From NCBI RefSeq assembly GCF_005887115.1, contig NZ_PNCJ01000011.1:1-64000 (forward strand): a stretch of 64,000 nucleotides of DNA, in the 5' to 3' direction. This document shows, piece after piece, positions 53,029-60,524 of the stretch. The notes under the pieces are model-generated. The model did not search any database, had not been told where the DNA came from, and worked only from the letters and a program-made list of their open reading frames with translations. The number at the start of each line of letters is the position of its first letter. Positions within the stretch are counted from its first letter, which is position 1. The stretch comes from Pseudoalteromonas rubra (GTDB lineage Bacteria; Pseudomonadota; Gammaproteobacteria; Enterobacterales; Alteromonadaceae). Made by a program: the position numbers and the translations under genes.

Positions 53029-53367
53029 CACATTCAGAAGCATTGATGTGATCTCGTCAAAGCGCGCCAGTTTAACAATCAGGTTGCCAGGTCGGAAGTC
53101 TGCATGGTTAAGTGTAAAAGTGCTGGGGGTATTAACGGGGATCTGGCGGTCATGCAACATAGTGCAGAGCTTGCCATAGATACTCGTCATTTTGTGGCGT
53201 TCAGTAGTGCGGTTGCTGAAATATCGCCAGATGGCTTTTAGCTGCATAGCGGGCTCAGAGAGAGGCTGGTGGGGTGACTTACTATACCGTTGCGTGTCGC
53301 CGTGATCTGATGGATACCCTTGAGCATGAGGGTTGTCTGTTCAATATTTAGTTGTGTCCCGCTCGTT
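53029..53367 (-). pseudogene. Degenerate phosphotransferase copy 2, internal deletion
   Basis: A minus-strand match to the gene at 55399-56268. It keeps the middle of the gene: WRYFSNRTTERHKMTSIYGK, TLNHADFRPGNLIV (intact copy: LNHGDFHPGNLIV) and a decayed HQITATRNGIV. It then jumps to a C-terminal ARFDEITSMLL (intact copy: TRFEEELSLYL), skipping about 95 codons. The N-terminal region after 53345 dissolves into unrelated sequence. The catalytic-loop Asp in NHADF is present, but the following Asp motif is lost. Confidence 0.65.
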
Positions 53368-53451
53368 TTGGTCGTCCCTTTAAGGCTGTTTTTTGGTCGA
53401 CACCCAGCACCAAACCGATGTGATGCCGATGGGGTAGTTAAAAGTAGAGGA

Positions 53452-53582
53452 CGTTTTTCTGAGTTTGTAGTGTAGGACTGCGGTATCACGCGTGGAGTTA
53501 CGATCTAGTTATTTTTTGGCGAAATAAATTGGAGTAGACAATTTTCTCGTCCATCATATTGATTTTAAATATAAATCTCTAA
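53452..53582 (+). repeat. Diverged intergenic repeat, family A, copy 3
   Basis: Shared blocks with copies 1 and 2 are TGTAGGA, GCGGTATCACGC, TTGGCGAAATAAATTGGAGT, and CATATTGATTTTAAATATAA. Its right end runs into four copies of AAATCTCT. It lies ahead of the frameshifted secreted-protein gene at 53646, as in the other copies. Confidence 0.6.
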
Positions 53583-53604
53583 ATCTCTAAATCTCTAAAT
53601 CTCT
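53573..53604 (+). repeat. Tandem AAATCTCT, four copies
   Basis: The 8-base unit AAATCTCT is repeated four times without change. It appears to be an expansion of the TAAACTCT/AATATCTG end of the family A element. It lies 40 bases before ATG 53646, in the promoter/leader interval, where copy-number change could alter spacing. Confidence 0.8.
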
Positions 53605-53645
53605 CAGATGCAGGTGTTTACTATCAAGCTTAATTAGGTATTAGA

Positions 53646-54324
53646 ATGAGATACTTATATAAATTATTATTAATATGGATTTTTTTTATTTTCTGTAAAG
53701 CCTCTTACAGCGATTGCGGATGAAGTAGAAAAAAAGTGGAATAAGTGGTCGCATCGTTCAAGCCAGATTTGGGGTACAAGTAGGCAAACTGTTACTTATC
53801 TGTCTAGCGAAATTTTGAATGCTTGGATAGATAGCAATGAGTATTCAGTAAATAAAGAAAAGTTACTAGATCTAAAATATAAAATAGTAAATGGGGAGTA
53901 TCTTTTCTATTTCGTTCATTTGAGTATTGGGAACTCGTGTGAAGCATATAGTTTTGATCCAATTAGTACTAATGCCACTTTGTATTTTTCAGATAAAAGC
54001 ATCGGGAAGCCAGTCGGGTATCATGGGAATATAAATCAAATCGTTTTTGGTAGGAATGAAATATATGCAATTTTGAAGTTTAAAGGTAGTCCTAAAGGTA
54101 GAGAGCCGTTGTTTCATAATTTTGTACTATCAGGCGAACACCTCATATTTAAAGGGTGTAAGGGGTCAAAGGAGATTAAAAACCGAAAGGAAGTTGAATC
54201 TCATTTTAGCTTTCTTCCCGCAGGTGCTCCGGAGAAAAATAGGCCTCCATATAACTACCTGTCATCTGAGCAAATTTTTTCTTTTATTTCTCTTGCGCTA
54301 GACTTGCTTCCGTTTAAGCGGTAA
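53646..54324 (+). pseudogene. Secreted protein gene out of frame in a T8 tract
   Basis: From ATG 53646 the frame reads MRYLYKLLLIWIFF and then goes off frame at a TTTTTTTT run (53680-53687), stopping soon after. Removing one T continues into LFSVKPLTAIADEVEKKWNK, completing a signal peptide, and the frame then stays open to TAA 54322 through VNKEKLLDLKYKIV and FHNFVLSGEHLIFKGCKGSK. A TTG at 53815 could start a shorter product without the signal. The intact protein would be about 225 residues and secreted; the family is not recognised. This may be decay, an assembly error or slip-strand switching. Confidence 0.65.
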
Positions 54325-54458
54325 TTCACTATTGAGAATAATTAGTGTTGAAATTAGACCAAAGAAACCCATGAAGTATGGCGGACAAGTTTTTGAATGG
54401 ATGTCCTTTGATTTTTGCTTTGAATTTTGAGGCGTAAGGCCTAGGGAAGTGTAAAGAA

Positions 54459-54809
54459 ATGCGCATATTAATCCAAATTTGTACTTTGTTTTTGTCTTTC
54501 TTATGTTATGCAGATGAAACTTCTCAAGAGATGATCTTAGAGGTCTATAAGGATTCTGAGGGAAGGTCTATTGCCGAGTTTAAGTGTGTTGAGAATCAGG
54601 GTTGTTCAAGTAAGTTTGAAGTGAAGCCTGAATCATTCGAATACTTACTTTCGATATCGGGAAATACTGTGACAGTTACGGTCCAGGTAGATAAATTTTT
54701 TAAAAAAATTACAGGTGGAATGCTTTATAAAGTAAATGATAGAGTGGTAAGAGTTATTATGCCTGTTTGTGTGTCAAAAAAATGCGAACTGGGTTTATTG
54801 TGTAAGTAG
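54459..54809 (+). CDS. Small secreted protein, unknown function
   Basis: A signal peptide (MRILIQICTLFLSFLCYA) is followed by about 98 residues in a strand-rich domain: MILEVYKDSEGRSIAEFKCV, CSSKFEVKPESFEYLLSISG, VTVTVQVDKFFKKITGG and VIMPVCVSKKCELGLLCK, with six cysteines overall, probably in disulphides. The AT-rich composition matches its neighbours. The next gene starts 38 bases later, so the two may be co-transcribed. I do not recognise the family. Confidence 0.6.
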   Translation: MRILIQICTLFLSFLCYADETSQEMILEVYKDSEGRSIAEFKCVENQGCSSKFEVKPESFEYLLSISGNTVTVTVQVDKFFKKITGGMLYKVNDRVVRVIMPVCVSKKCELGLLCK

Positions 54810-54847
54810 GGCCCAGCAAACACCTACGGTCTAAGGGAAATTTATAG

Positions 54848-55372
54848 ATGATTAGACTATTTCTTTTTTCTATCCTGGTCACACTCAGCTTTCATTCCTT
54901 TGCAACCGAGCAAATTGATGACATATTTACGATTGGCTTTAAAGGAAAAACTTATCCTATAACTGAAAGACCCCTAAGCCAAAAATTTGATAATGCAACC
55001 ATTAGATTAATATTGGAGCCCGATTTCTGTACTGCAAGTTGGCGGGGTTACAAAGCGCGTTGGCAACTTCTCGATGGAAAACTCATGCTCAACTCTATGC
55101 AAAAAAATCCTTGCGAGAGAAAATTTAACCCAGTGAGTTCAGGAGACTTTTTCGGTACTCAAGAATACCCAATACATGCAGATTGGTTTACAGGCAAGAT
55201 CACTCTTATGGTAGGAGAGAAAAGTTATCGTCATGAAAATGGCGTTCAAATAGGATATGACCAAGACGTATTCATATTTAACTTTCAAAATGGTGAGTTG
55301 ATATCCAAGGGAATGGAAGCAGTCAAGTATAGGTATGAAAAGCGTTTTTTGGAATCTAAAGACGTACACTAA
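54848..55372 (+). CDS. Secreted protein, unknown function
   Basis: A signal peptide (MIRLFLFSILVTLSFHSFA) leads about 155 residues with repeating aromatic/charged strands: FTIGFKGKTYPITERPLSQK, LILEPDFCTASWRGYKARWQ, WFTGKITLMVGEKSYRHENG, VFIFNFQNGELISKGMEAVK. Two cysteines (in PDFCTAS and NPCERKF) may pair. It could be a beta-sandwich. No family name is safe. It closes the run of small secreted genes before the minus-strand phosphotransferase. Confidence 0.6.
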   Translation: MIRLFLFSILVTLSFHSFATEQIDDIFTIGFKGKTYPITERPLSQKFDNATIRLILEPDFCTASWRGYKARWQLLDGKLMLNSMQKNPCERKFNPVSSGDFFGTQEYPIHADWFTGKITLMVGEKSYRHENGVQIGYDQDVFIFNFQNGELISKGMEAVKYRYEKRFLESKDVH

Positions 55373-55398
55373 AAAGAAGCTGTAATAATAAAAAACGG

Positions 55399-56268
55399 TC
55401 AGTTTAGCACCGCTAAGTATAGGCTGAGCTCTTCTTCAAACCGCGTCAGCTTATCCACTGTCAATTTGTTGTGCGTCAGATACAAATAATCATTAAACAG
55501 GCGCAGTAAGCTCCAGCAGATTACGCGTTGTTCCAGTTGTATTTTTTCTGCCGGATTGTCGCTGTAAAGCGCGATAGCGTGGGTTTGTAATGCTGGGTCG
55601 GCGATGGGGCCGTGGCCGTGCCAGTTGAGCAGGGCCAGATCGAATGCGGGGTCGCCAAAGTGGGCGCGCTCCCAGTCAATGGGGATGAGCTGCTGAGCAG
55701 GCGTAACAATGAGATTGCCGGGGTGAAAGTCGCCGTGATTCAGCACAAAGGTGCTTAGCCTGTCAAAATTGGGCTGATGTGCCAGCAGTACCGAATAGAG
55801 GCTGTGGTAAAGCTCGGTGAGTTTGGTACGTTCAGTGGTGCGGTTGCGAAAGTATCGCCAGACAGCGGTGAGGTGTTTTGCCGGGTTCAGGGTAAGGCCG
55901 GTTGGTGCACTGACTTTGCCGTGACGCGCATGAGTTATCTGGTGGACTTGTTTAAGCAGGCAGATCACCTGTTCGATATCTAATGCTGCCCAGTCAGTCA
56001 TGCTTGCTCCTTCAAGATAAGGGCGCAATAACATCTGATGGCCATTTTCACTTTGGTGGAGTTCAACCGGCTGCGCAAAGCGGGTAGGTGTCAGCAAGGT
56101 GTATACGAAGGCCTCCGTTTCCAGCCCTGAATGATTGCGGCCTAGTGAGCGTTTACATACCCAAAGGCTTCCGTCACTTCTGTTAAACAGAGTGTTGTTA
56201 TGTGTCAGGCCGCCGCTCAGCGGCCTGTGCTGTGTACGCTTGTCGCGCAGCTCTGGCAATGCATTCAC
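55399..56268 (-). CDS. APH/choline kinase-family phosphotransferase
   Basis: The 289-residue protein matches the small-molecule kinase group that includes ThiK, LicA and aminoglycoside phosphotransferases: an N-terminal GGLTHNNTLFNRSDGSLWVC nucleotide loop, Lys in WVCKRSL, the Brenner motif FVLNHGDFHPGNLIVT with catalytic Asp and Asn, and the metal Asp in LIPIDWERAHFGDPAFDLAL. Substrate is probably thiamine, choline or an amino alcohol. It is the only intact copy; two internal-deletion copies lie 2-4 kb upstream. Confidence 0.87.
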   Translation of the reverse strand: MNALPELRDKRTQHRPLSGGLTHNNTLFNRSDGSLWVCKRSLGRNHSGLETEAFVYTLLTPTRFAQPVELHQSENGHQMLLRPYLEGASMTDWAALDIEQVICLLKQVHQITHARHGKVSAPTGLTLNPAKHLTAVWRYFRNRTTERTKLTELYHSLYSVLLAHQPNFDRLSTFVLNHGDFHPGNLIVTPAQQLIPIDWERAHFGDPAFDLALLNWHGHGPIADPALQTHAIALYSDNPAEKIQLEQRVICWSLLRLFNDYLYLTHNKLTVDKLTRFEEELSLYLAVLN

Positions 56269-56302
56269 ACTGTTGGTTTATTTTGCAAACTAGCGCTGTT
56301 GA

Positions 56303-56860
56303 TTAACGTAGATCCGGGTGCGTCCACTGGTAGGGTTGCATAGGCGGATCCAACTCGGTTTTGGCCAGGGCATTGGTAAAATTGGAGATAAGCTTTGCGG
56401 CCAGACCGGTCAATACTTCCAATGCTTGCTGCCTGTTGTATCCGGCAGCCAGAAACGCATTCAATGCGTCATCGCCAATGTGGCCCTGTTTAGCCAGCAA
56501 GGCTTTTACAAAGTCCTGCAGCGCTTGAAGTTTGCTATCGGGCAGCGATGTGCCTTCGCGCAGTGCGGTGATCAGCGCCTCGGGCATACAGGCAGATTTC
56601 ATCATCCAGGTATGGCCGGGTACACAGTAGTGGCAGTTATTTTCGTAGTTGGCGGTCATAAAAACCACCTGCTGTTCAACCGCCGACAGGCTGCTATCCT
56701 GCATAAAGGCGCTAAAGGTGTCGTTATACGCTTTATAGGTAACTGCCGACTCAGCCAGTACTTTGTGCAGATTAGGCAGCATGCCAAAGCTGGCCAATGA
56801 CTGTTCCATCAGCGGCTTTGATTCTTCTGGTGCCGTATCGGGCTCATAATAGGTAAACAT
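56303..56860 (-). CDS. Carboxymuconolactone decarboxylase/AhpD-family protein
   Basis: The 185-residue all-helical protein carries the AhpD active site: ANYENNCHYCVPGHTWMMKS with CxxC and the His three residues later, preceded by Glu-containing helix VEQQVVFMTANYE. AhpD-like proteins are disulphide reductases that act with peroxiredoxins. It is the last gene of a three-gene unit after a peroxiredoxin-like and an MdaB-like gene. An AGGAGAAAA site lies at the right spacing. Confidence 0.9.
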   Translation of the reverse strand: MFTYYEPDTAPEESKPLMEQSLASFGMLPNLHKVLAESAVTYKAYNDTFSAFMQDSSLSAVEQQVVFMTANYENNCHYCVPGHTWMMKSACMPEALITALREGTSLPDSKLQALQDFVKALLAKQGHIGDDALNAFLAAGYNRQQALEVLTGLAAKLISNFTNALAKTELDPPMQPYQWTHPDLR

Positions 56861-56883
56861 GGTTTTCTCCTGCGCAATTCGGC

Positions 56884-57432
56884 TTAGCGGTGCATGCCGC
56901 GAATAGGGTAGTGGTTATCCGGGTCTCGGATCCAGGTCAGTCCGTTGACCAGCGAGGTCAGATCAGGTCGAACAAATGGGTTGTTAGAGATATCCGCCAC
57001 CTGGATATTGCCGGCTTCATTGATGACAAACAATCCGGGTTCCGCAAACGAATGATCGGTTTCCTGTGCGGAGCGCGGATCAGAAATAAACAAGCCCAGT
57101 GTTTTCATTTGCTCAAGGCTCAGGCCATAGCCGAGTGCAAAAGATACGTTCAGTTGTTCACTGTGGCTTTGTAATTGCGTCAGGCTATCTCCCGAGACAG
57201 CGACAATGTCTACTTTGATGTCGGCGAGCTTGTCTTTGAATTGCTCAAGTTCATTGAGATAGCGAGTACACAAAGGACAATGGCGGCCACGGTAAACCAG
57301 CACCAGCTGCCAGCGGTCGTCATCATTGGCCTGTGCCAGAGGGCGGGTACTGCCGTCGGCTAGAGTGACCTGAATAGCCGGAAACGGGCTACCGGGGTGA
57401 AGTTTTTGAGTGTACTGGTACGCTTGGCTCAT
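56884..57432 (-). CDS. Peroxiredoxin-like (AhpC/TSA-fold) protein
   Basis: The 182-residue protein has a thioredoxin fold of the peroxiredoxin-like type: GSPFPAIQVTLADGSTRPLA, QLVLVYRGRHCPLCTRYLNE (CPLC in the active-site position), DIVAVSGDSLTQLQSHSEQL and HSFAEPGLFVINEAGNIQVA. Two cysteines three apart suggest a Q/BCP-like or thioredoxin-like dithiol mechanism. It lies 23 bases from the AhpD-like gene and 9 bases from mdaB, so one operon for peroxide or quinone stress is likely. Confidence 0.88.
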   Translation of the reverse strand: MSQAYQYTQKLHPGSPFPAIQVTLADGSTRPLAQANDDDRWQLVLVYRGRHCPLCTRYLNELEQFKDKLADIKVDIVAVSGDSLTQLQSHSEQLNVSFALGYGLSLEQMKTLGLFISDPRSAQETDHSFAEPGLFVINEAGNIQVADISNNPFVRPDLTSLVNGLTWIRDPDNHYPIRGMHR

Positions 57433-57441
57433 AGGTGTTCC

Positions 57442-58023
57442 TTAAAAGTAGGTATTTAAATGGGTCTCAAAGCGAGCAAGGTCGCGCTCAATGTCTGCGT
57501 TTTTCATCACATCAAAACAGCTAAACGTAGGTATAGACTGCATGCCAAAGAACTTAAAGTTCATATGGGCCGGAAATAGCAAGTCATCTACACTTTTGCC
57601 TTCAAAAAACGCGTGCTCGTCATTAAACGATTCAGCCGGGGCATTAAAGGTCACAGACAGCATATAACGTGTGTTAGTGAGTGTGCCGCCACGGCCATAA
57701 TTGGCTTTGGGATTGTCTGCCGAGCGGCCATCGCCATTACACAAAGCACCACCCATGCCTGCGGTGTATACCTCGTCCATGTACTTTTTAAACGACCAGG
57801 GCAGGCCCATCCAGTTGATGGGGGACTGAAGCAGTACCACATCTGCCCAGCGGTGCAGCTCAAGTTGTTGTTCAATATTCAGCGGCGCATCCATAGTCAC
57901 AACCCGAGTCTCAAATCCTTTGGCATTGAGATGAGACACCATTTTATCCACCAGGGTTGCGTTGAGTTTTCCTTCAGAAAACGGGTAATACTGATGGGCG
58001 TTAATGATCAGGGCTTTGTTCAT
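57442..58023 (-). CDS. mdaB: NAD(P)H quinone reductase, MdaB-like
   Basis: The 193-residue flavodoxin-fold enzyme resembles E. coli MdaB closely: LIINAHQYYPFSEGKLNATL, HRWADVVLLQSPINWMGLPW, FKKYMDEVYTAGMGG, YGRGGTLTNTRYMLSVTFNA and HMNFKFFGMQSIPTFSCFDV. MdaB-type enzymes reduce quinones with two electrons from NADPH. It leads a unit with peroxiredoxin- and AhpD-like genes. A divergent HxlR gene and TTACT/AGTAA dyads control the shared promoter region. Confidence 0.9.
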   Translation of the reverse strand: MNKALIINAHQYYPFSEGKLNATLVDKMVSHLNAKGFETRVVTMDAPLNIEQQLELHRWADVVLLQSPINWMGLPWSFKKYMDEVYTAGMGGALCNGDGRSADNPKANYGRGGTLTNTRYMLSVTFNAPAESFNDEHAFFEGKSVDDLLFPAHMNFKFFGMQSIPTFSCFDVMKNADIERDLARFETHLNTYF

Positions 58024-58045
58024 GTTAATTCTCCGATAGGCTTAA

Positions 58046-58106
58046 TTACTAACCTGGTTTATAATAGTAACCTGTAATCATTATTCAATTAGTTTACTTT
58101 TAGTAA
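58046..58106. promoter_or_regulatory. Candidate HxlR operators in the divergent promoter
   Basis: Two dyads with the same arms lie between mdaB and the HxlR gene: TTACTA at 58046-58051 with TAGTAA at 58065-58070, and TTACT at 58094-58098 with AGTAA at 58102-58106. The AGTAACC ending is repeated. They lie where a repressor could block both directions. Confidence 0.5.
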
Positions 58107-58131
58107 CCACCCTTATTTTGGAGTGCAGATT

Positions 58132-58491
58132 GTGGAAAGTGTCGTTAAAACAGATAGTAAGGGAAGAAAAAAAGTTCTAAATGCATGCGAGGAACCTTGT
58201 GCTATTGAGAAGGGCATGCGCCTGATCGGAGGAAAATGGACGGGATCCATTATCTATCATCTCAAAGATGAGCCGGTGCGGTTTAACGATCTGGCCAGAA
58301 TGCTTGGAGGAGCCAGCAAAAAAATGATCGATCAACGCCTGAAGGAGCTGGAAGCTCAGGGCATGGTGTTGCGTACCGTTGTGAATGAACGACCCGTCGC
58401 AGTGACCTATGAACTGACTGAGTTTGGTCGCTCGGCATTGCATATTCTGGAGCAACTGCGCGTCTGGTCTGAGTCTCACCAGGTGAGCTAG
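58132..58491 (+). CDS. HxlR-family transcription regulator
   Basis: The HxlR winged helix is clear: CAIEKGMRLIGGKWTGSIIY, LKDEPVRFNDLARMLGGASK, KKMIDQRLKELEAQGMVLRT and VAVTYELTEFGRSALHILEQ, with the typical single Cys near the N-terminus (NACEEPCAIEK has two). Many HxlR proteins sense aldehydes or quinones through this Cys. GTG 58132 has GGAG nine bases upstream; GTG 58123 is the alternative. It is divergent from the mdaB operon it should repress. Confidence 0.92.
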   Translation: MESVVKTDSKGRKKVLNACEEPCAIEKGMRLIGGKWTGSIIYHLKDEPVRFNDLARMLGGASKKMIDQRLKELEAQGMVLRTVVNERPVAVTYELTEFGRSALHILEQLRVWSESHQVS

Positions 58492-58822
58492 TGCTAAAGT
58501 ACGGGAAAACACAACGGCATGTGCTTTAAAAACCGGCATGCCCAGATCCAGATCAAGTTTTGTTTATTCAATGTAAATAAATATGGAATAATTGTTTATT
58601 CCGAGTTAATCTTCTCTCGTTCACAGGAGATGAGCTAAATGTGCCTAAAATAGGGCATAGACGAGCGAAAGGAACCGGGAAAACGGTTACACACTTTTAA
58701 GCAGTTAACTTTTAATTATCATTTTAAGTTACCCTCAGCGTCAGTGGCTCTCCGCCTGTCCTGTTTATCAATCGTACTGGTTTTGCGGTTGATGATGTAT
58801 CACTACACGAGAGAGACAAGCT
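58492..58822. other. Leader region of the hcn operon
   Basis: The gap between the HxlR gene and hcnA has no gene. A perfect palindrome GGAATAA-TTGT-TTATTCC lies at 58585-58602 and could be an operator. A shorter AACCG/CGGTT dyad lies near 58674-58690. A GAGAGAGAC site precedes hcnA. No clean FNR/Anr box (TTGAT-N4-ATCAA) was found; TTGATGATGTATCAC near 58788 has the wrong spacing. Confidence 0.45.
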
Positions 58823-59143
58823 ATGAAATCACTTAAGCGTACCAGAGACATTACACCTCTGCCTTCGCGCAATTTCAAAATTACCGTCGATGATCAACCT
58901 GTTGAAGCCTGTGAAGGTGAGACCGTGTTGTCTGTGTTACTCGCGGCAAACTATGCCAGAGTGATGGAAAATGACCGCAATGTGGCCTCAGGTGCCTATT
59001 GTGGCATGGGTGTATGTCATTGTTGTCAGGTAAAAATCAATGCAAAGCACAAGCAGCGGGCCTGCCAGACATTAGTAGAGCCACGCATGTCGGTTGAAAC
59101 CCTGACGAATCGTTTCAAGGAAGAGGGGATCAAACATGAATAG
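58823..59143 (+). CDS. hcnA: Hydrogen cyanide synthase subunit HcnA, [2Fe-2S] protein
   Basis: The 106-residue subunit is a small ferredoxin-like [2Fe-2S] protein: ITVDDQPVEACEGETVLSVL, GAYCGMGVCHCCQVKINAKH, then RACQTLVEPRM, giving the CxxxxCxxC...C cluster motif. In Pseudomonas, HcnA carries electrons from glycine oxidation in the HcnBC complex. The order and sizes of the three genes match hcnABC. Its stop overlaps hcnB by 8 bases, so translation is coupled. Confidence 0.88.
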   Translation: MKSLKRTRDITPLPSRNFKITVDDQPVEACEGETVLSVLLAANYARVMENDRNVASGAYCGMGVCHCCQVKINAKHKQRACQTLVEPRMSVETLTNRFKEEGIKHE

Positions 59144-60524
59144 TCAGACACATGACCAGGTTGTGATCGTGGGAGGCGGCCCGGCTGGCACGGCAGCGGC
59201 AGCAGAGTTGGCACGACATGGATTAAAGTCAGTGATCATCGACGAAGCGCCTAAACTGGGTGGGGTAATCTATCGCGGACCATTGCGTCAGACAGACTCA
59301 TTGCCACACCTCGATGACAACCTGAAGCGCGCCATGACCGCCTTGCAAACACGTTATCAGGCCCACAGTGATTCCATTGAAGTTAAAACGCAAACACGGG
59401 TACTGGGTCCGGAAGGCAGCAATCAGCTATTGCTGAGCGATAACTCAGGTTTGAGCCGTCAGCCTTATGGGCACCTGATCCTGGCAACGGGCTGCCACGA
59501 GCGCAGTGTACCGTTTCCCGGCTGGCAATTACCGGGTGTTATGCTGCTTGGCGGTGTCCAGCTACAACTAAAAAGTGGTCTGGTCAGGCCGGGGCAGCGC
59601 ATGGCACTGGTGGGTACCGGGCCTTTATTACCTCTGGTTGCCTGTCAGCTGCACAAAGCGGGTGTTGATGTAGTGGGTGTCTATGAAGCCAGCCCGTTTG
59701 CCAAACTGGCAAAAGAAGCGGTGGCGCTGCTTAACAAGCCTAAGCTAACGCTCTCAGGCATGAGCATGATGAGTTACCTAAAAAAACACAAAATTCCTTT
59801 CAAATATGGCTGGGGTATCGTCAGCGCTCAGGGTGATGAGCAACTTAAGAGCATCCAGGTTGCGCCTTATGACAGTCAGTGGCGTCCTCAACGTGACCTG
59901 GCAGTTAAGGTAGAAGTGGATGCAATCGGGGTTGGCTATGGGTTTGTCGCTCGTACCCAGCTAGCCATGTTGCTGGGTCTTGAGCATCACTACAGTAAGG
60001 TTAGTGGCTATGTACCGGTGCTTGATGAATGGCATCAGAGCCAAAATCATGCCGCATTTGTGGTGGGCGACAGTAATGGTCTGCTGGGTGCCGATGCGGC
60101 CATTTGTGAGGGGCAGCTGGCAGCGCTACGTCTTGCCTGGCAATGCGGAAAAATTACCGAATCTCAAATGCTTAGTCGTACAACTAGAGTAACGAATAAG
60201 CTTGCCCGGATCAAAAAGTTCCGCTTTGGCTTTGATCGCTTTTCAGACAGGCAGCCCGGTTTATTGTCGCTGGCAGCACCTGAAACTGTGGTGTGTCGTT
60301 GTGAGCAGGTTCGCCGTGAGCAACTGGACGAAGCCATTGCGCAGGGTGTGAAAGACATCACCAGCCTGAAGATGCGCACCCGGATCGGCATGGGGGATTG
60401 TCAGGGGAAAACCTGCAGCTCATATGCGCTGGATTACCTGCACGAGGCAGGTTTGACGGAAAACATCGGTGTGATCAAACCCCGTTTTCCTCTTGATCCT
60501 ATCCCCTTTACTTTAATGGAATGA
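59136..60524 (+). CDS. hcnB: Hydrogen cyanide synthase subunit HcnB
   Basis: The 462-residue flavoprotein has an FAD loop (VVIVGGGPAGTAAAAELARH), a second nucleotide-binding segment (MALVGTGPLLPLVACQL), the HLILATGCHERSVPFPGW region, and a C-terminal BFD-like [2Fe-2S] domain with cysteines in TVVCRCEQVRREQLDEAIAQ and GDCQGKTCSSY. This is the layout of HcnB and of octopine/opine oxidase subunit A. It pairs with HcnA and HcnC to oxidise glycine to HCN and CO2. It overlaps hcnC by 4 bases. Confidence 0.9.
   Translation: MNSQTHDQVVIVGGGPAGTAAAAELARHGLKSVIIDEAPKLGGVIYRGPLRQTDSLPHLDDNLKRAMTALQTRYQAHSDSIEVKTQTRVLGPEGSNQLLLSDNSGLSRQPYGHLILATGCHERSVPFPGWQLPGVMLLGGVQLQLKSGLVRPGQRMALVGTGPLLPLVACQLHKAGVDVVGVYEASPFAKLAKEAVALLNKPKLTLSGMSMMSYLKKHKIPFKYGWGIVSAQGDEQLKSIQVAPYDSQWRPQRDLAVKVEVDAIGVGYGFVARTQLAMLLGLEHHYSKVSGYVPVLDEWHQSQNHAAFVVGDSNGLLGADAAICEGQLAALRLAWQCGKITESQMLSRTTRVTNKLARIKKFRFGFDRFSDRQPGLLSLAAPETVVCRCEQVRREQLDEAIAQGVKDITSLKMRTRIGMGDCQGKTCSSYALDYLHEAGLTENIGVIKPRFPLDPIPFTLME

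Noticed and set aside
53573..53604. Short CRISPR-like repeat array
   Set aside because: The unit is 8 bases, directly tandem without spacers, and no cas genes are present.
58785..58800. FNR/Anr box ahead of hcnA
   Set aside because: TTGATGATGTATCAC has five bases between half-sites instead of four and a mismatch.
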